From NCBI GenBank assembly GCA_964639225.1, contig CAZXCK010000021.1, positions 1 through 41,458 of the forward strand: DNA of 41,458 bases, given 5' to 3'. Position 1 is the stretch's first letter, and each line of letters opens with the position of its first letter. Of this stretch, positions 8,413 to 17,254 are shown one piece after another. The translations under genes were made by a program, and so were the position numbers. Origin of the DNA: CAZXCK01 sp964639225 (GTDB taxonomy: Bacteria > Chloroflexota > Anaerolineae > Aggregatilineales > Phototrophicaceae). Under the pieces are notes generated by a model. It worked only from the letters and a program-made list of their open reading frames with translations. It searched no databases and was not told the DNA's origin.

Positions 8413-9519
8413 ATGATTACAGCTCGTGATCGGATCAGGTCGCTGCTCAATCGCCAGGAACCGGACCGCATCGGTCTGTGGGATGCCTATTGGGACGACA
8501 CCATCATCCGCTGGCGTGGCGAGGGCCTGCCCGACGATACGACGCCCCAGGCGCTGCTCGATTTTGATTTCGAGCTGTTGTTCATGGACGCTTCGCTGCG
8601 ACTGCCGGAGCGCCTGCTGGAAGATAACCCCGAATACACCATCCGCGAGGACAAGCACGGCTTCGTCGGCAAGCAGTGGAAAGGGCGTGGCGGCGCGTTG
8701 GGTTATATCAGCCACGCCGTCAACAACCGGGCCGACTGGGAACGTCTGCGTAGTCGGCTGGATGTCGATTTTGGCGACACCGCCCGCATTGGCCCCATCT
8801 CCTATTTCGAGCCGTTTGTGGACTATCCCACCTGGGACGAACTGACGACGATCTGTGCCGGTATGCGGTCGCGCGATAAATTCGTGTTGCTGCACGTCTA
8901 TGGTCCGCTGGAAGCTACCTGGAGGCGGCACGGCTTCGAGGAATCGCTCATGAATCTGGCGCTGGAACCGGCGCTGATGGTCGATATGTTCGAGGCGCAT
9001 GCCGATCTGGTCATCGCCACGCTGGAACGCGCGCGCGGGCTGGGAATCGTGCCTGACGGCCTGTTCCTGGTCGAAGACCTGGGCATCAACACCGGCCCGA
9101 TGTTCGCCCCGCGCCAGTACCGCGAACTGCTGTATCCAAGTCACCGCCGCCTGGGCGACTATCTGCATGGGGCTGGCATCGCTTATTTCATTCACACCGA
9201 TGGCGACATTCGCACGCTCATCCCGGACTTCATCCGCGCTGGTATTCAGGTTCTGCAGCCGATGGAAGCCAAGCTGGGCCTCGATGTTCGCCTGCTCAAG
9301 CAGGAGTACGGGCGCGACCTGTGCTTCATGGGTAATATCGACGCGACACGCATGGATGGCGATCCAGCGCTCGTTGAAGCCGAAATCCGCGACAAGATCA
9401 CGGCGGCGCGTCAGGGCGGTGGCTACATCTACCATTCCGATCATTCGGTCCCGCCCAGCGTAAGCTGGGAACGCTACCGCTGGATTATCGACCGGGTGCT
9501 CCACTACGGCACGTATTAG
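8413..9519 (+). CDS. Uroporphyrinogen decarboxylase-like (UroD/MtaA/CmuA superfamily) protein
   Basis: A 368-residue protein of the UroD fold. The C-terminal half carries the recognisable landmarks: YFIHTDGDIRTLIPDF, then GIQVLQPMEAKLGLDV, then LCFMGNIDATRM and GGGYIYHSDHSVPPSVSW. The signature Arg-rich N-terminus of true haem-pathway HemE is absent, and the HxCG-type zinc motif of corrinoid methyltransferases is replaced by HTDG, so neither haem synthesis nor methyl transfer is predicted. Relatives of this subgroup sit in sugar-utilisation loci with unassigned reactions. I chose the ATG at 8413, preceded by AAGGA; a TTG at 8383 is less likely. It is the first gene of a four-gene operon with the oxidoreductase, sialidase and FAH-domain genes. 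Confidence 0.8.
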   Translation: MITARDRIRSLLNRQEPDRIGLWDAYWDDTIIRWRGEGLPDDTTPQALLDFDFELLFMDASLRLPERLLEDNPEYTIREDKHGFVGKQWKGRGGALGYISHAVNNRADWERLRSRLDVDFGDTARIGPISYFEPFVDYPTWDELTTICAGMRSRDKFVLLHVYGPLEATWRRHGFEESLMNLALEPALMVDMFEAHADLVIATLERARGLGIVPDGLFLVEDLGINTGPMFAPRQYRELLYPSHRRLGDYLHGAGIAYFIHTDGDIRTLIPDFIRAGIQVLQPMEAKLGLDVRLLKQEYGRDLCFMGNIDATRMDGDPALVEAEIRDKITAARQGGGYIYHSDHSVPPSVSWERYRWIIDRVLHYGTY

Positions 9520-9544
9520 AAGCCAGTCAGGGCAGGGGGTAATC

Positions 9545-10552
9545 ATGGTGAATATTGGCATTATCGGAGCAGGTTCCTATGGGGCGCAGCACGCGCAGGC
9601 CATCGCTGCTGTGGATGGTGTGCGGCTGGTCGCTGCTTCACGGACCACTGCCGCTGCGCTCAACGAGTTTGTCGGTCGTTACGGCGGCACTGGCTACACA
9701 GATTATCACGATCTGCTGGCCGATGCTGCGGTCGAATCGGTCGTCATCGCCACGCCGCACCACCAGCACACCGAGATCGTCGAGGCGGCGGCGCGGGCTG
9801 GCAAGCATATTCTGCTCGAAAAGCCGATGGCCCCCACCCCCGCCGAGTGTGACCGTATTTTGAAAGTAACAGCGGATGGAGGCGTCACGTTGATGGTGGG
9901 GCATGTTAACCATTTTTCGCCGTCATACGTGCGTGCGAAGGAAATGCTCGACTCCGGCGAGATGGGCGACGTTGTGCTGGGCGTCAGCACCATGTCCAAG
10001 TTCTGGTTTGAGGGCAATCGGCGCGAATGGCACCTGGACCGGTCCACTGGCGGCGGTATGTGGCTTACGGCTGGCATCCACTGCCTGGACCGGCTCACCT
10101 GGCTGGTGAACAGCGCGGTCATCAGCACCAGCGCCCAGTTAAGCACCTGCTTCCACGATCAACATGCTGACGACGCGGGGATGATCTTTCTGCGTTATGC
10201 CAATGGCGCGGCGGGGACGGTCGTCAGTACCGGGTATGCCAGCGGCGCGCCCAAGCACCTCACCGAGCTGACCTGCACACGCGGCATGCTCAACATTGAC
10301 TACACCGGCGGCGTTACGGTTGGGCGTGACGAACAATGGCAGAATGACTTCACACCGGCAGATGATGACTGGATGCATGCCGCGCTGGTCGGTGAGTGGC
10401 AGGCGTTCCTGCGCGCTGTCGAAACCGGCGAGACTCCCGCCGTCAGCGGCGAGTTCGCCCGGCACATCATGGATGTCGTCTTCGCCGCCGAGGAGTCATC
10501 GAAGACGGGGCGGGAGGTGGCCGTCGCCTACCAGCCGCCGGAGCTGACCTGA
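9545..10552 (+). CDS. Gfo/Idh/MocA-family oxidoreductase
   Basis: A 335-residue NAD(P)-dependent sugar oxidoreductase. GIIGAGSYGAQHAQAI at the N-terminus is the Rossmann dinucleotide loop, and HILLEKPMAP (about 93-102) is the EKP motif whose Lys takes part in catalysis. The C-terminal beta-sheet substrate domain includes STGGGMWLTAGIHCLDRLTWL, with the usual GGG...HxxD pattern. AGGGGG lies before the ATG. Its stop overlaps the start of the sialidase (TGATG), so the two proteins are translationally coupled. Known sialic-acid loci contain Gfo/Idh enzymes (YjhC / NanOx type) that interconvert 2,7-anhydro-Neu5Ac and Neu5Ac. That role is attractive here because of the coupling, but it is inference; inositol-type or glycoside 3-dehydrogenases share the fold. 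Confidence 0.87.
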   Translation: MVNIGIIGAGSYGAQHAQAIAAVDGVRLVAASRTTAAALNEFVGRYGGTGYTDYHDLLADAAVESVVIATPHHQHTEIVEAAARAGKHILLEKPMAPTPAECDRILKVTADGGVTLMVGHVNHFSPSYVRAKEMLDSGEMGDVVLGVSTMSKFWFEGNRREWHLDRSTGGGMWLTAGIHCLDRLTWLVNSAVISTSAQLSTCFHDQHADDAGMIFLRYANGAAGTVVSTGYASGAPKHLTELTCTRGMLNIDYTGGVTVGRDEQWQNDFTPADDDWMHAALVGEWQAFLRAVETGETPAVSGEFARHIMDVVFAAEESSKTGREVAVAYQPPELT

Positions 10553-12579
10553 TGGCCGATCCGCTGCGCCGCTGGTCGATTGATGAACTGGGCACGCTCG
10601 ACGAGTTTGCCTTTCGGGGGGCTGCGCCTGTGCCTGGAAGCGGGCCGTACACGGTGATGGTGTGGTTTCGTGCCGCCGATATCCAGCGTATGCAGGTGCT
10701 GTGCAGCCAGGGCGCGCAAAGCAAGACCGAGCCGGGCTGGTCGTTGTTCCTGGCGGATGGCAGACTGTGCTCCAGCGTCACAGCCGATAATGGCCAGGTC
10801 GCTGCCGTGAGCCTGCCGCTCGCTGGCAGCTCACGCTGGCAACATGCCGCACTGGTAATTGATCGCGAGCGCAACGCGCTGCGCCTGCACCTCAACGCGA
10901 AACGCTTCGCCAGCGAACCGCTGCCGGAGAGTCCGATCACGCCTGTTGGTGAGATTATTGCCGGGGGTTACACCGACCCCGCCGGCGGGCACTTCGATCA
11001 CACGTTTGGGCGGGGCGGCAGCGGCTACCTGGACGATCTTTGCCTGTATGACCGTGTGCTGGCGCCCGCCGAAATCGTCATGGCGGCGGCACAATCCGCC
11101 ATTGGCGCGCCGCAGAACGCCACCGATTCGCCACGATTCGCCGCCGCATTTGCCACACATGCCGGCGACCGTCACGCGCCGCTGACGGTGCGTTTTGATG
11201 CCGGGCCGTCCGTTGGGGATATCCGTGCGTATCTGTGGGACTTCGGTGATGGCCAGACCGGACTAGGCGTACAGACCGCCCACGACTACACTTACGCCGG
11301 TGCGTACACTGTCCGGTTGACAGTCATTGACGCGCGGCATGATGAAGCCACCATCGAGCACACGCTGGTACTGGATGGCCAGCCCAACCCGCTGACGATT
11401 CGCCCGGTGTTTGTCAACGGGACCGAGGGTTACGCCTGTTACCGCATTCCGGCCATTGTGTGCGCGGCGGATGGCTCGCTGGTGGCCTTTGCTGAGGGGC
11501 GTGTTGGCAGTTGCAGCGATTCGACGCCGGTTATTCACATCGTCAGCAAGCGCAGCACCGACAACGGCCACACCTGGGGGCCGGTGCAGGTGGTGGGGCG
11601 TAATGTCATCGGCAGCGAGGAATTCGCCGCACAGAACGCTAGCGCGGTTGTCGATACGGTACATGGAACCGGGCGTATTGTCGTTGTGTTCAAGCAGCAG
11701 GAACATTCGGAGTGGGACCGGGCGCGCGGCGTTGGCGTGAGCCGGACGGCGTGCGTTTTCAGCGACGATCATGGCGTCACCTGGGGCGAGGCGCGTGACA
11801 TTACCGGCGAGGTGCATCGCCCGTATAACCCGGATTACGCGCATATCTGCCCGGCTGCCGCCCACCCGGAGAACCAGGCGCACGACTGGCGCATCCATGT
11901 GCCGCCGCTGGGCCATGCCATCCAGCTAGGCGGCACGTCGCAGAACCCGGTCACGCGCGGTCGCCTGTTCTTCGCCGGGAGTTACACTGCCGGCGATGTC
12001 AGCGTGTTTCAGGCGCGCAGCTTCGTTTTCTGGAGCGACGACCTGGGCGAGACGTGGCACATCGGCGGGGCGCACGACTTCCCCGGCATCAACGAGTCGA
12101 GCGCGGTTGAGCTGGAAGATGGCCGGGTGATGATTAACAGCCGGGCCTATATTGACGATGTGGGCGTGGGCTGCCGCGCGGTGACTCTGGCTCACTTCGA
12201 CGCGGATGGACAGCTCCACTATGAGGGAACGACTTACGACCGCACGCTGACCGACCCGGCTGTACAGGGCAGTATTATTCGCTATACGCGCAGTGATGAG
12301 GCTGGTTCGGGTGGCAAAAGCCGGATTCTGTTCGCCAATCCCAATCATCCGCACGCGCGCGTTAACCTGACGGTGCGCCTGAGCACCGATGAGGGCCGGA
12401 CGTGGGCCATCAGCAAAACGATTGATCGCGGGCCGTCTTCGTATAGTGATCTGGTCATCCAGCGGGACCGGCGCATCGGTGTGCTGTACGAGCGCGGCAA
12501 CCAGGGAGGAATCGCCTATGTCGATTTTGACCTGGACTGGCTAACGGATGGCGCGGACCGCCTCGACAACATCACCTGA
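10552..12579 (+). CDS. Sialidase with N-terminal LamG-like and PKD domains
   Basis: A 675-residue enzyme. Residues about 20-180 form a LamG/concanavalin-like domain (TVMVWFRAADIQ, then YLDDLCLYDRVLAPAEI). Residues about 205-275 form a PKD domain (AYLWDFGDGQTG, then HDYTYAGAYTVRLTVID). From about 285 a GH33 sialidase propeller follows: YRIP with R298, AFAEGR, a candidate acid/base D323, the NESSAVELEDG segment (514-524) holding the glutamate that assists the tyrosine, R531, SIIRYT with R577 and SSYSDL with Y631. Four Asp boxes (335-342, 404-411, 495-502, 611-618) follow the SxDxGxTW pattern. The catalytic set looks intact. It should cleave terminal sialic acid from glycans or imported sialosides. 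No signal peptide, membrane helix or sorting signal is visible, which is unusual for LamG and PKD domains. Confidence 0.92.
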   Translation: MADPLRRWSIDELGTLDEFAFRGAAPVPGSGPYTVMVWFRAADIQRMQVLCSQGAQSKTEPGWSLFLADGRLCSSVTADNGQVAAVSLPLAGSSRWQHAALVIDRERNALRLHLNAKRFASEPLPESPITPVGEIIAGGYTDPAGGHFDHTFGRGGSGYLDDLCLYDRVLAPAEIVMAAAQSAIGAPQNATDSPRFAAAFATHAGDRHAPLTVRFDAGPSVGDIRAYLWDFGDGQTGLGVQTAHDYTYAGAYTVRLTVIDARHDEATIEHTLVLDGQPNPLTIRPVFVNGTEGYACYRIPAIVCAADGSLVAFAEGRVGSCSDSTPVIHIVSKRSTDNGHTWGPVQVVGRNVIGSEEFAAQNASAVVDTVHGTGRIVVVFKQQEHSEWDRARGVGVSRTACVFSDDHGVTWGEARDITGEVHRPYNPDYAHICPAAAHPENQAHDWRIHVPPLGHAIQLGGTSQNPVTRGRLFFAGSYTAGDVSVFQARSFVFWSDDLGETWHIGGAHDFPGINESSAVELEDGRVMINSRAYIDDVGVGCRAVTLAHFDADGQLHYEGTTYDRTLTDPAVQGSIIRYTRSDEAGSGGKSRILFANPNHPHARVNLTVRLSTDEGRTWAISKTIDRGPSSYSDLVIQRDRRIGVLYERGNQGGIAYVDFDLDWLTDGADRLDNIT

Positions 12580-12600
12580 CGACAGCGAAAAGGGCAGCTC

Positions 12601-14412
12601 ATGAAACTGGCGACGTTTATTGTTGATGGGCAGGAACGCTGGGGGCTGGTCCTCACGCATCCGCTGACCGGCGAGGACTGGGTGTTTGACCCGGCACGCA
12701 CGGAAAGTCGCCTGCAAGCGTACGCTTCGCGTCCGACTTCGGCTTATGTGGCCTCGCGCCCTGTCTTCGTGCCGGATGGCTGGCCGGACGATCTCACCGG
12801 CTGGCTGGCGCTGACCGATCCCGATCCGCTGCGGCACCTGGACGACTTTCTGCGCCGCTTCCTGGAAGATGCGGACACGTACTTTCTGCGTGGGGCGGGC
12901 TGGCCGCTGAGTGATGTTAAAGTGCGCGCGCCGGTGCCGCGCCCGCGCCTGATCTTCGGGCTGGTGCAGAACAGCCCGACCGTGTGGCGGCATATCCCGG
13001 AGCGCAGGCATCTCAACGTGTATCCGCAGGGGCACCAGCGCCCGCTGGGCACGGTTATCGACCCTGGCGACCCGGTGATTCTGCCGCCGGCTGATGAAAT
13101 ACAGGGCGGGTGGAATCCGGAACTGGGCGTTATTATCGGGCGCGGTGGGCGCGACATCCCGGTAAGCGAGGCGATGCGGCATGTGGCCGGGTTTACGGTC
13201 GTCTCCGACGGGTCGGTGGATTACTTCCGACGCGATTATTTTGCCCAGCCGGAACCGCGTGACTGGCTGGAAGACGCTACGACGTCGTGGGGCGACAAAA
13301 AGTCTGACGCGCGCTTTCCGATGGGGCCGTATCTGGTGACGCCGGACGAGGTCGGCAATCCGTATGATCTGATGGTCTACACGCGCCAGTCCGGTTTTCT
13401 GCGCGACCGGTCGCATACCGGCGCGATGCACATTGGCATCGAACGCACGATTAGCTGGCTGTCGTCGTTCCGGGAACTGCAACCTGGTGACGTGATCCAC
13501 ATGGGCACAATGGGCTATGATGGCTCACCTTTTCTGCCGGACGCGCCGCCCGCGCCTGATGAGTTCATCGAGAGCGAGATCGAGCGAATCGGCGTGCTGC
13601 GCAATCCGGTGCGGATGCCTGCGCCCGATGAATGGCACGAACCCGCCAATCGCGCGCGCTCGTGGTTTGTGCCGCCGGCGGTCCGCGAGCTGCATGAACA
13701 GGGGCGGGCGCGCCTGGATGTCGCTGGCTGGCAGGTGGAGCAGGCGCGCCATTTGTGGACGGCCTACGGCAATTATCGCGCGGCTGGTGAGGTGCAGGGA
13801 CTGGCTGCGCGACCGTATCCACGCTTTTTGTGTGGTCCGGCCTCGTCGCTGGCGGCCAGCGGCCATCGTGTTTTACTGCCAGCGCGGGCAAAGTCGCTGA
13901 AGCTGGGCGTGGAACTGGCGTGCGTGGTGGGCGAGATTGTCAACCGGGCCGATGCGGCGGCTGCCGAAAGCGCCATCGCCGGCTATCTGGTGATGGCGGT
14001 TGTGCATGACGAATCGTTCGCCGCCGATGTGGTCGAACCGGCTTCGGCGCAGGAACGCGAACTGCCGCAGGTCTACGCCCGCTGGGGCGATGGTTACACG
14101 GTCGTCAGCGCGCAGCCGGTGAACGTACCCGCTGGCGAGTCGTGGCGGGGGCGAGGCTGCTATCTGAGGCTGCCGGGCTTTGGCGAGGTGAGCGGCACGA
14201 CGGACGAATATCAGTTTGGCGCGGGGGATGTCATCGCCTATGTGTCGCGTTATATCACGCTGTTTCCCGGCGACGTGGTGACGCTGGGCCGCCTGGAGTC
14301 GCTGCTGCCGGTAGCGGCGGACGCCGATATTCCGGTGGGGGCGACCGCCCAGGCCGCGATTGACGGCCTGGGACAGATCGAGTTTACGTTTGATGACCGG
14401 CGCCGTTCCTGA
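12601..14412 (+). CDS. Tandem fumarylacetoacetate hydrolase (FAH)-domain protein
   Basis: A 603-residue protein with two FAH-like domains. In the first (about 105-340), LIFGLVQNSP starts the fold, WNPELGVIIGRG (171-182) holds metal-ligand position E174 and VVSDGSVDYF holds D203. The second, more diverged copy (about 405-600) shows YPRFLCGPASSL, VELACVVGE with E438, and VVHDESF with D470. In both copies the first Glu of the usual E-x-E ligand pair is replaced (N172 and G436), so metal binding may be altered or weak. The superfamily includes acylpyruvate hydrolases and 2-keto-3-deoxy-sugar-acid dehydratases, so a 2-keto acid substrate is plausible, fitting a locus with a sialidase and a NanA-like aldolase. 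AAAGGG precedes the ATG. It is the last gene of the operon. Confidence 0.82.
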   Translation: MKLATFIVDGQERWGLVLTHPLTGEDWVFDPARTESRLQAYASRPTSAYVASRPVFVPDGWPDDLTGWLALTDPDPLRHLDDFLRRFLEDADTYFLRGAGWPLSDVKVRAPVPRPRLIFGLVQNSPTVWRHIPERRHLNVYPQGHQRPLGTVIDPGDPVILPPADEIQGGWNPELGVIIGRGGRDIPVSEAMRHVAGFTVVSDGSVDYFRRDYFAQPEPRDWLEDATTSWGDKKSDARFPMGPYLVTPDEVGNPYDLMVYTRQSGFLRDRSHTGAMHIGIERTISWLSSFRELQPGDVIHMGTMGYDGSPFLPDAPPAPDEFIESEIERIGVLRNPVRMPAPDEWHEPANRARSWFVPPAVRELHEQGRARLDVAGWQVEQARHLWTAYGNYRAAGEVQGLAARPYPRFLCGPASSLAASGHRVLLPARAKSLKLGVELACVVGEIVNRADAAAAESAIAGYLVMAVVHDESFAADVVEPASAQERELPQVYARWGDGYTVVSAQPVNVPAGESWRGRGCYLRLPGFGEVSGTTDEYQFGAGDVIAYVSRYITLFPGDVVTLGRLESLLPVAADADIPVGATAQAAIDGLGQIEFTFDDRRRS

Positions 14413-14418
14413 CGGCGC
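14400..14418. terminator. Hairpin between convergent operons
   Basis: A 7-bp perfect stem (GCGCCGT / ACGGCGC, loop TCCTG) spans the last codons of the FAH-domain gene and reaches the stop of the convergent aldolase gene. There is no T-run, so it is probably a weak bidirectional terminator. Confidence 0.45.
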
Positions 14419-15314
14419 TAAAGCGCGGCCAGTTCGGCAAAGTGAGTCTGTGCCAGCCCGGCGTCGAGCTGTTGGCGTTCGGCGCTGGTGAAGGGTGAGC
14501 GCCGCAGCCGCGACAGGCCGCAGTCCTGGCCGATCAGGTCGGTCATCAATGTTTTGAGGGCTGTCTCGAAGCCGGCGTCAATCATCACCTGTGTGACCTG
14601 ATTGGCTTTAAGCTGCCAGTCGCGTGCCTGGAGCACGTCGCCATCCAGATAACACTGGCGGATACGCAGATAGGCGCCCGGTATCAGATTCAGCGTGGAG
14701 CCGATGTGCCCGCTGGAGCCAAACAGCGCGGCGAAGATCGACTGCTCATCCATGCCGGAGAAAACCGACCAGGGCGAGCGCTGGTCGCCGATTTCGATCA
14801 GGCTGCGCAGCTCGAAGATGTTGGGGCCGGTGTACTTGGTCCCGGCCAGATTAGGGATATGCAGCAGCCTGCGGACGAAAGCGACCGCGTCGATCTGCAC
14901 GTTGATGAGGTAGGGCAGAAACGGCAGTTCCGGCACAGCAGCGGCGACTGTTTCGAAGTAGGTCTGGATATGGTCAAGCTGCATGTGCCCGGGTGGGATG
15001 ATGCTGCTGATGCCAGCGGCTCCCTGTTGCTGCGCGTGGTGGGCCAGCGCGACGGCGTCCACGGCGACCATGCTGCCCACGTGGACAATCACCGGGCAGC
15101 GTCCGTTGACGTGGTTGATGACCGTCTCGGCGACCAGCATTCGTTCGTCGCGGCTCATATAGACGCCTTCGCCAGTCGAACCGCAGATGTAAAATCCGCT
15201 GACTCCCTTGCCCAGCAGATAATCGACCTCGGCGCGCAGGGTGGCTGTGTTAACCTGATTGTCGGCGGTGAACGGCGTGATGAGCGCCGGCCAGATTCCT
15301 TGAAACGACTGCAT
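14418..15314 (-). CDS. nanA: DHDPS/NAL-family aldolase, probably N-acetylneuraminate lyase-like
   Basis: A 298-residue class I aldolase of the DapA/NanA superfamily. YICGSTGEGVYMSRDER (about 43-59) is the GSTGE carboxylate-binding loop. PFLPYLINVQ holds a Tyr at the usual position, and LAGTKYTGPNIFE (near 158-170) contains the Schiff-base Lys. FSGMDEQSIFAALFGSSG followed by HIGSTLNL resembles the GxDE...GSTYN segment of N-acetylneuraminate lyases rather than the DapA pattern. NanA cleaves Neu5Ac to N-acetylmannosamine and pyruvate. The nearby sialidase supports this, but a 2-keto-3-deoxy-gluconate-type aldolase cannot be excluded. It is the last gene of the minus-strand transporter operon, 46 nt after the second permease; the gene symbol is tentative. 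Confidence 0.75.
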   Translation of the reverse strand: MQSFQGIWPALITPFTADNQVNTATLRAEVDYLLGKGVSGFYICGSTGEGVYMSRDERMLVAETVINHVNGRCPVIVHVGSMVAVDAVALAHHAQQQGAAGISSIIPPGHMQLDHIQTYFETVAAAVPELPFLPYLINVQIDAVAFVRRLLHIPNLAGTKYTGPNIFELRSLIEIGDQRSPWSVFSGMDEQSIFAALFGSSGHIGSTLNLIPGAYLRIRQCYLDGDVLQARDWQLKANQVTQVMIDAGFETALKTLMTDLIGQDCGLSRLRRSPFTSAERQQLDAGLAQTHFAELAAL

Positions 15315-15360
15315 GATAATCTCTCCTGCCAGTTTGGCGTATTCGCTACAGACGAACCCT

Positions 15361-16269
15361 CTACATCACCATGTTGGGATCGATGGCGTCGCGCAGGCCG
15401 TCGCCGATAAAGTTGACGCAGAGCACGGTCAGCACGGTCATGCCGGCTGGCGGCAGCCATGTCCAGGGCAGGTTACGCAGAATGTCCAGGTTGCGCGCTG
15501 CTTCCAGCATGTTGCCCCAGCTCGGTGTGGGCGGCGGAATGCCCAGCCCCAGGAAGCTGAGACCGGCTTCGGTGAGGATGGCGTGCCCCACACTGAAGGT
15601 GACCAGTGCGACCATCGGCGCCAGCACGTTAGGCAGCACATGGGCCAGGATGATGCGATAGTCCGGCGCGCCCAGTGCCCGCGCCGCCATCACGAAATCC
15701 TGCTCTTTGAATGACAGGAACTGCGCCCGGACCAGTCGCGCCACCGGTGGCCAGCTTAAACAGCCGATGATGAGCACGATGTTGAGCAGACTTCGCGGGA
15801 GCAGCGCGGCCACCGTCAGCATGATGATGATGCTGGGGAAGGTCATCACCACGTCGGTGAAGCGCATGAGCACCATATCGACGGCCCTGCCGTAATAGCC
15901 GGAGAGCGCGCCGATCAGCGTGCCGATCAGGGTTGAGATGGCAGTCGCGCCCAGGCCCACGGCCAGCGAGACGCGCCCGCCGTGCAGGGTGCGGCTCCAC
16001 ACATCGCGGCCCACGCGATCGGTGCCGAACCAGTGCTCGGCGCTGGGTGGGGTGGAGCGTGCGCGCAGGTTGATTTCCTCATAGCCGTAGCGCTCGAAAA
16101 CCGGGGCCAGGACCGAAACCAGCGCGATCAATCCCAGCATGGCGACGGCCAGCATGGCCACCCGATGCCGGGCAAAGCGGCGCAGCGCGCGTCCCATCGG
16201 CGACTGGGACCGTGTGGGCTTAATCTGTGCGATGTCGTTGGTGTGGGCTGTGGCTTGTGCGTTAGTCAT
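15361..16269 (-). CDS. ABC transporter permease, DppC/OppC type
   Basis: A 302-residue permease with an N-terminal helix after a basic segment (RRFARHRVAMLAVAMLGLIALV), a periplasmic-side segment ending in HWFGTDRVGRDVWSR, the hallmark of this subfamily, and a core of five further helices. The EAA loop is visible as VMAARALGAPDYRIILAHVLPN. I chose the ATG at 16269, which overlaps the preceding stop by 8 nt; a start at 16296 would overlap further and adds nine atypical residues. With the binding protein and DppB-type permease it forms the membrane part of a family-5 importer. No ATPase gene is nearby, so the ATPases must be encoded elsewhere. Confidence 0.9.
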   Translation of the reverse strand: MTNAQATAHTNDIAQIKPTRSQSPMGRALRRFARHRVAMLAVAMLGLIALVSVLAPVFERYGYEEINLRARSTPPSAEHWFGTDRVGRDVWSRTLHGGRVSLAVGLGATAISTLIGTLIGALSGYYGRAVDMVLMRFTDVVMTFPSIIIMLTVAALLPRSLLNIVLIIGCLSWPPVARLVRAQFLSFKEQDFVMAARALGAPDYRIILAHVLPNVLAPMVALVTFSVGHAILTEAGLSFLGLGIPPPTPSWGNMLEAARNLDILRNLPWTWLPPAGMTVLTVLCVNFIGDGLRDAIDPNMVM

Positions 16270-17221
16270 AGCGAATCCTGGGGTCCACAACAGCATAGAC
16301 GATATCGGTGAGCAGATTGGCGCCCAGCACAGCCACCGCGATGACCAGATTCATGCCCATCAGCAGCGGCACATCGCGCCCGCGCACGGCTTCCAGGTAG
16401 AGTGTGCCCATGCCGGGCCAGCTAAAGATCGTCTCGGTGAAGACAGCGCCAACAACCAGGTTCGGTATGCTGACGCCGATGATGGTAATCACCGGCAGGA
16501 TGGCGTTGGGGACGGTGTGACGCCAGGTCACGCGCCCGTCGGCCAGGCCTTTGCCGCGCGCCGTGCGCACATAATCGGAGTGGACGACCTCTAACATGCT
16601 GAAGCGCATGTAGCGCATATATGTCGCCACGTAGTTGAGGCTGAGGACCAGGCTGGGCAAAATCAGATGGTGGACGGATGTCCACAGGCCGACCTCTCCG
16701 CGCCCGATGGGGCGCATGCCCCCGGATGGAAACCAGCCCAGTTGAATTGAGAACAGATAGAGCGCGAGTATGCCGGTCACAAAGGCGGGCATCGAGATGC
16801 CCAGGAAGGAAAAACCGGTCAGCGAGATATCCCAGGTGGAATACTGGCGCAGTCCGATGAAGACACCCAGCGGTACGCCCACCACCACGCCGATCACCAG
16901 CGCGGCGCTGATGAGCGTAATCGTGGCGCGCAGCCGCCGTTGAATGGCCTCTGCGACGGGGCGACCATCGGTGTAGCGATAGCCCAGGTCACCCTGCATC
17001 ACGGCACCAACCCAGTTGAAGTAACGAACCGGCGCGGGTTGGTCCAGGCCGTAGCGGTCGCGGATGGCCTGCATGGCCTCTGGGGACATCTCGATTTCGC
17101 CGCTGACGAAATAATCGGCCACATCGCCCGGCGCGATTTCTATGAGTGCGAAGATAATGATCGTGATGGCGATGACGACCGGGATACTGTAAAGCAGTCT
17201 GCGTATCAGATATTTGACCAT
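16262..17221 (-). CDS. ABC transporter permease, DppB/OppB type
   Basis: A 319-residue permease. The N-terminal MVKYLIRRLLYSIPVVIAITIIIF helix is typical of DppB/OppB, followed by the external segment ending in YRYTDGRPVAEAIQRR and five core helices. The EAA loop reads VRTARGKGLADGRVTWRHTVPN. The C-terminus GMGTLYLEAVRGRDVPLLMG is well conserved in the family. It pairs with the DppC-type permease, whose start codon overlaps its stop. A 32-bp palindrome lies upstream, between this gene and the binding-protein gene, probably lowering permease expression relative to the binding protein. Substrate class is not predictable from permeases alone; the locus suggests sialosides or sialic acid. Confidence 0.92.
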   Translation of the reverse strand: MVKYLIRRLLYSIPVVIAITIIIFALIEIAPGDVADYFVSGEIEMSPEAMQAIRDRYGLDQPAPVRYFNWVGAVMQGDLGYRYTDGRPVAEAIQRRLRATITLISAALVIGVVVGVPLGVFIGLRQYSTWDISLTGFSFLGISMPAFVTGILALYLFSIQLGWFPSGGMRPIGRGEVGLWTSVHHLILPSLVLSLNYVATYMRYMRFSMLEVVHSDYVRTARGKGLADGRVTWRHTVPNAILPVITIIGVSIPNLVVGAVFTETIFSWPGMGTLYLEAVRGRDVPLLMGMNLVIAVAVLGANLLTDIVYAVVDPRIRYD

Positions 17222-17254
17222 GAGCTGTGCATCCGCTTAACGTGTGGTAAGTGG

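Noticed and set aside
8398..9561. 387-codon minus-strand frame
   Set aside because: Antisense to the UroD-like gene, with no ribosome site and no family similarity.
12541..13500. 319-codon minus-strand frame
   Set aside because: Antisense to the FAH-domain gene; Arg/His-rich composition is typical of a shadow frame.
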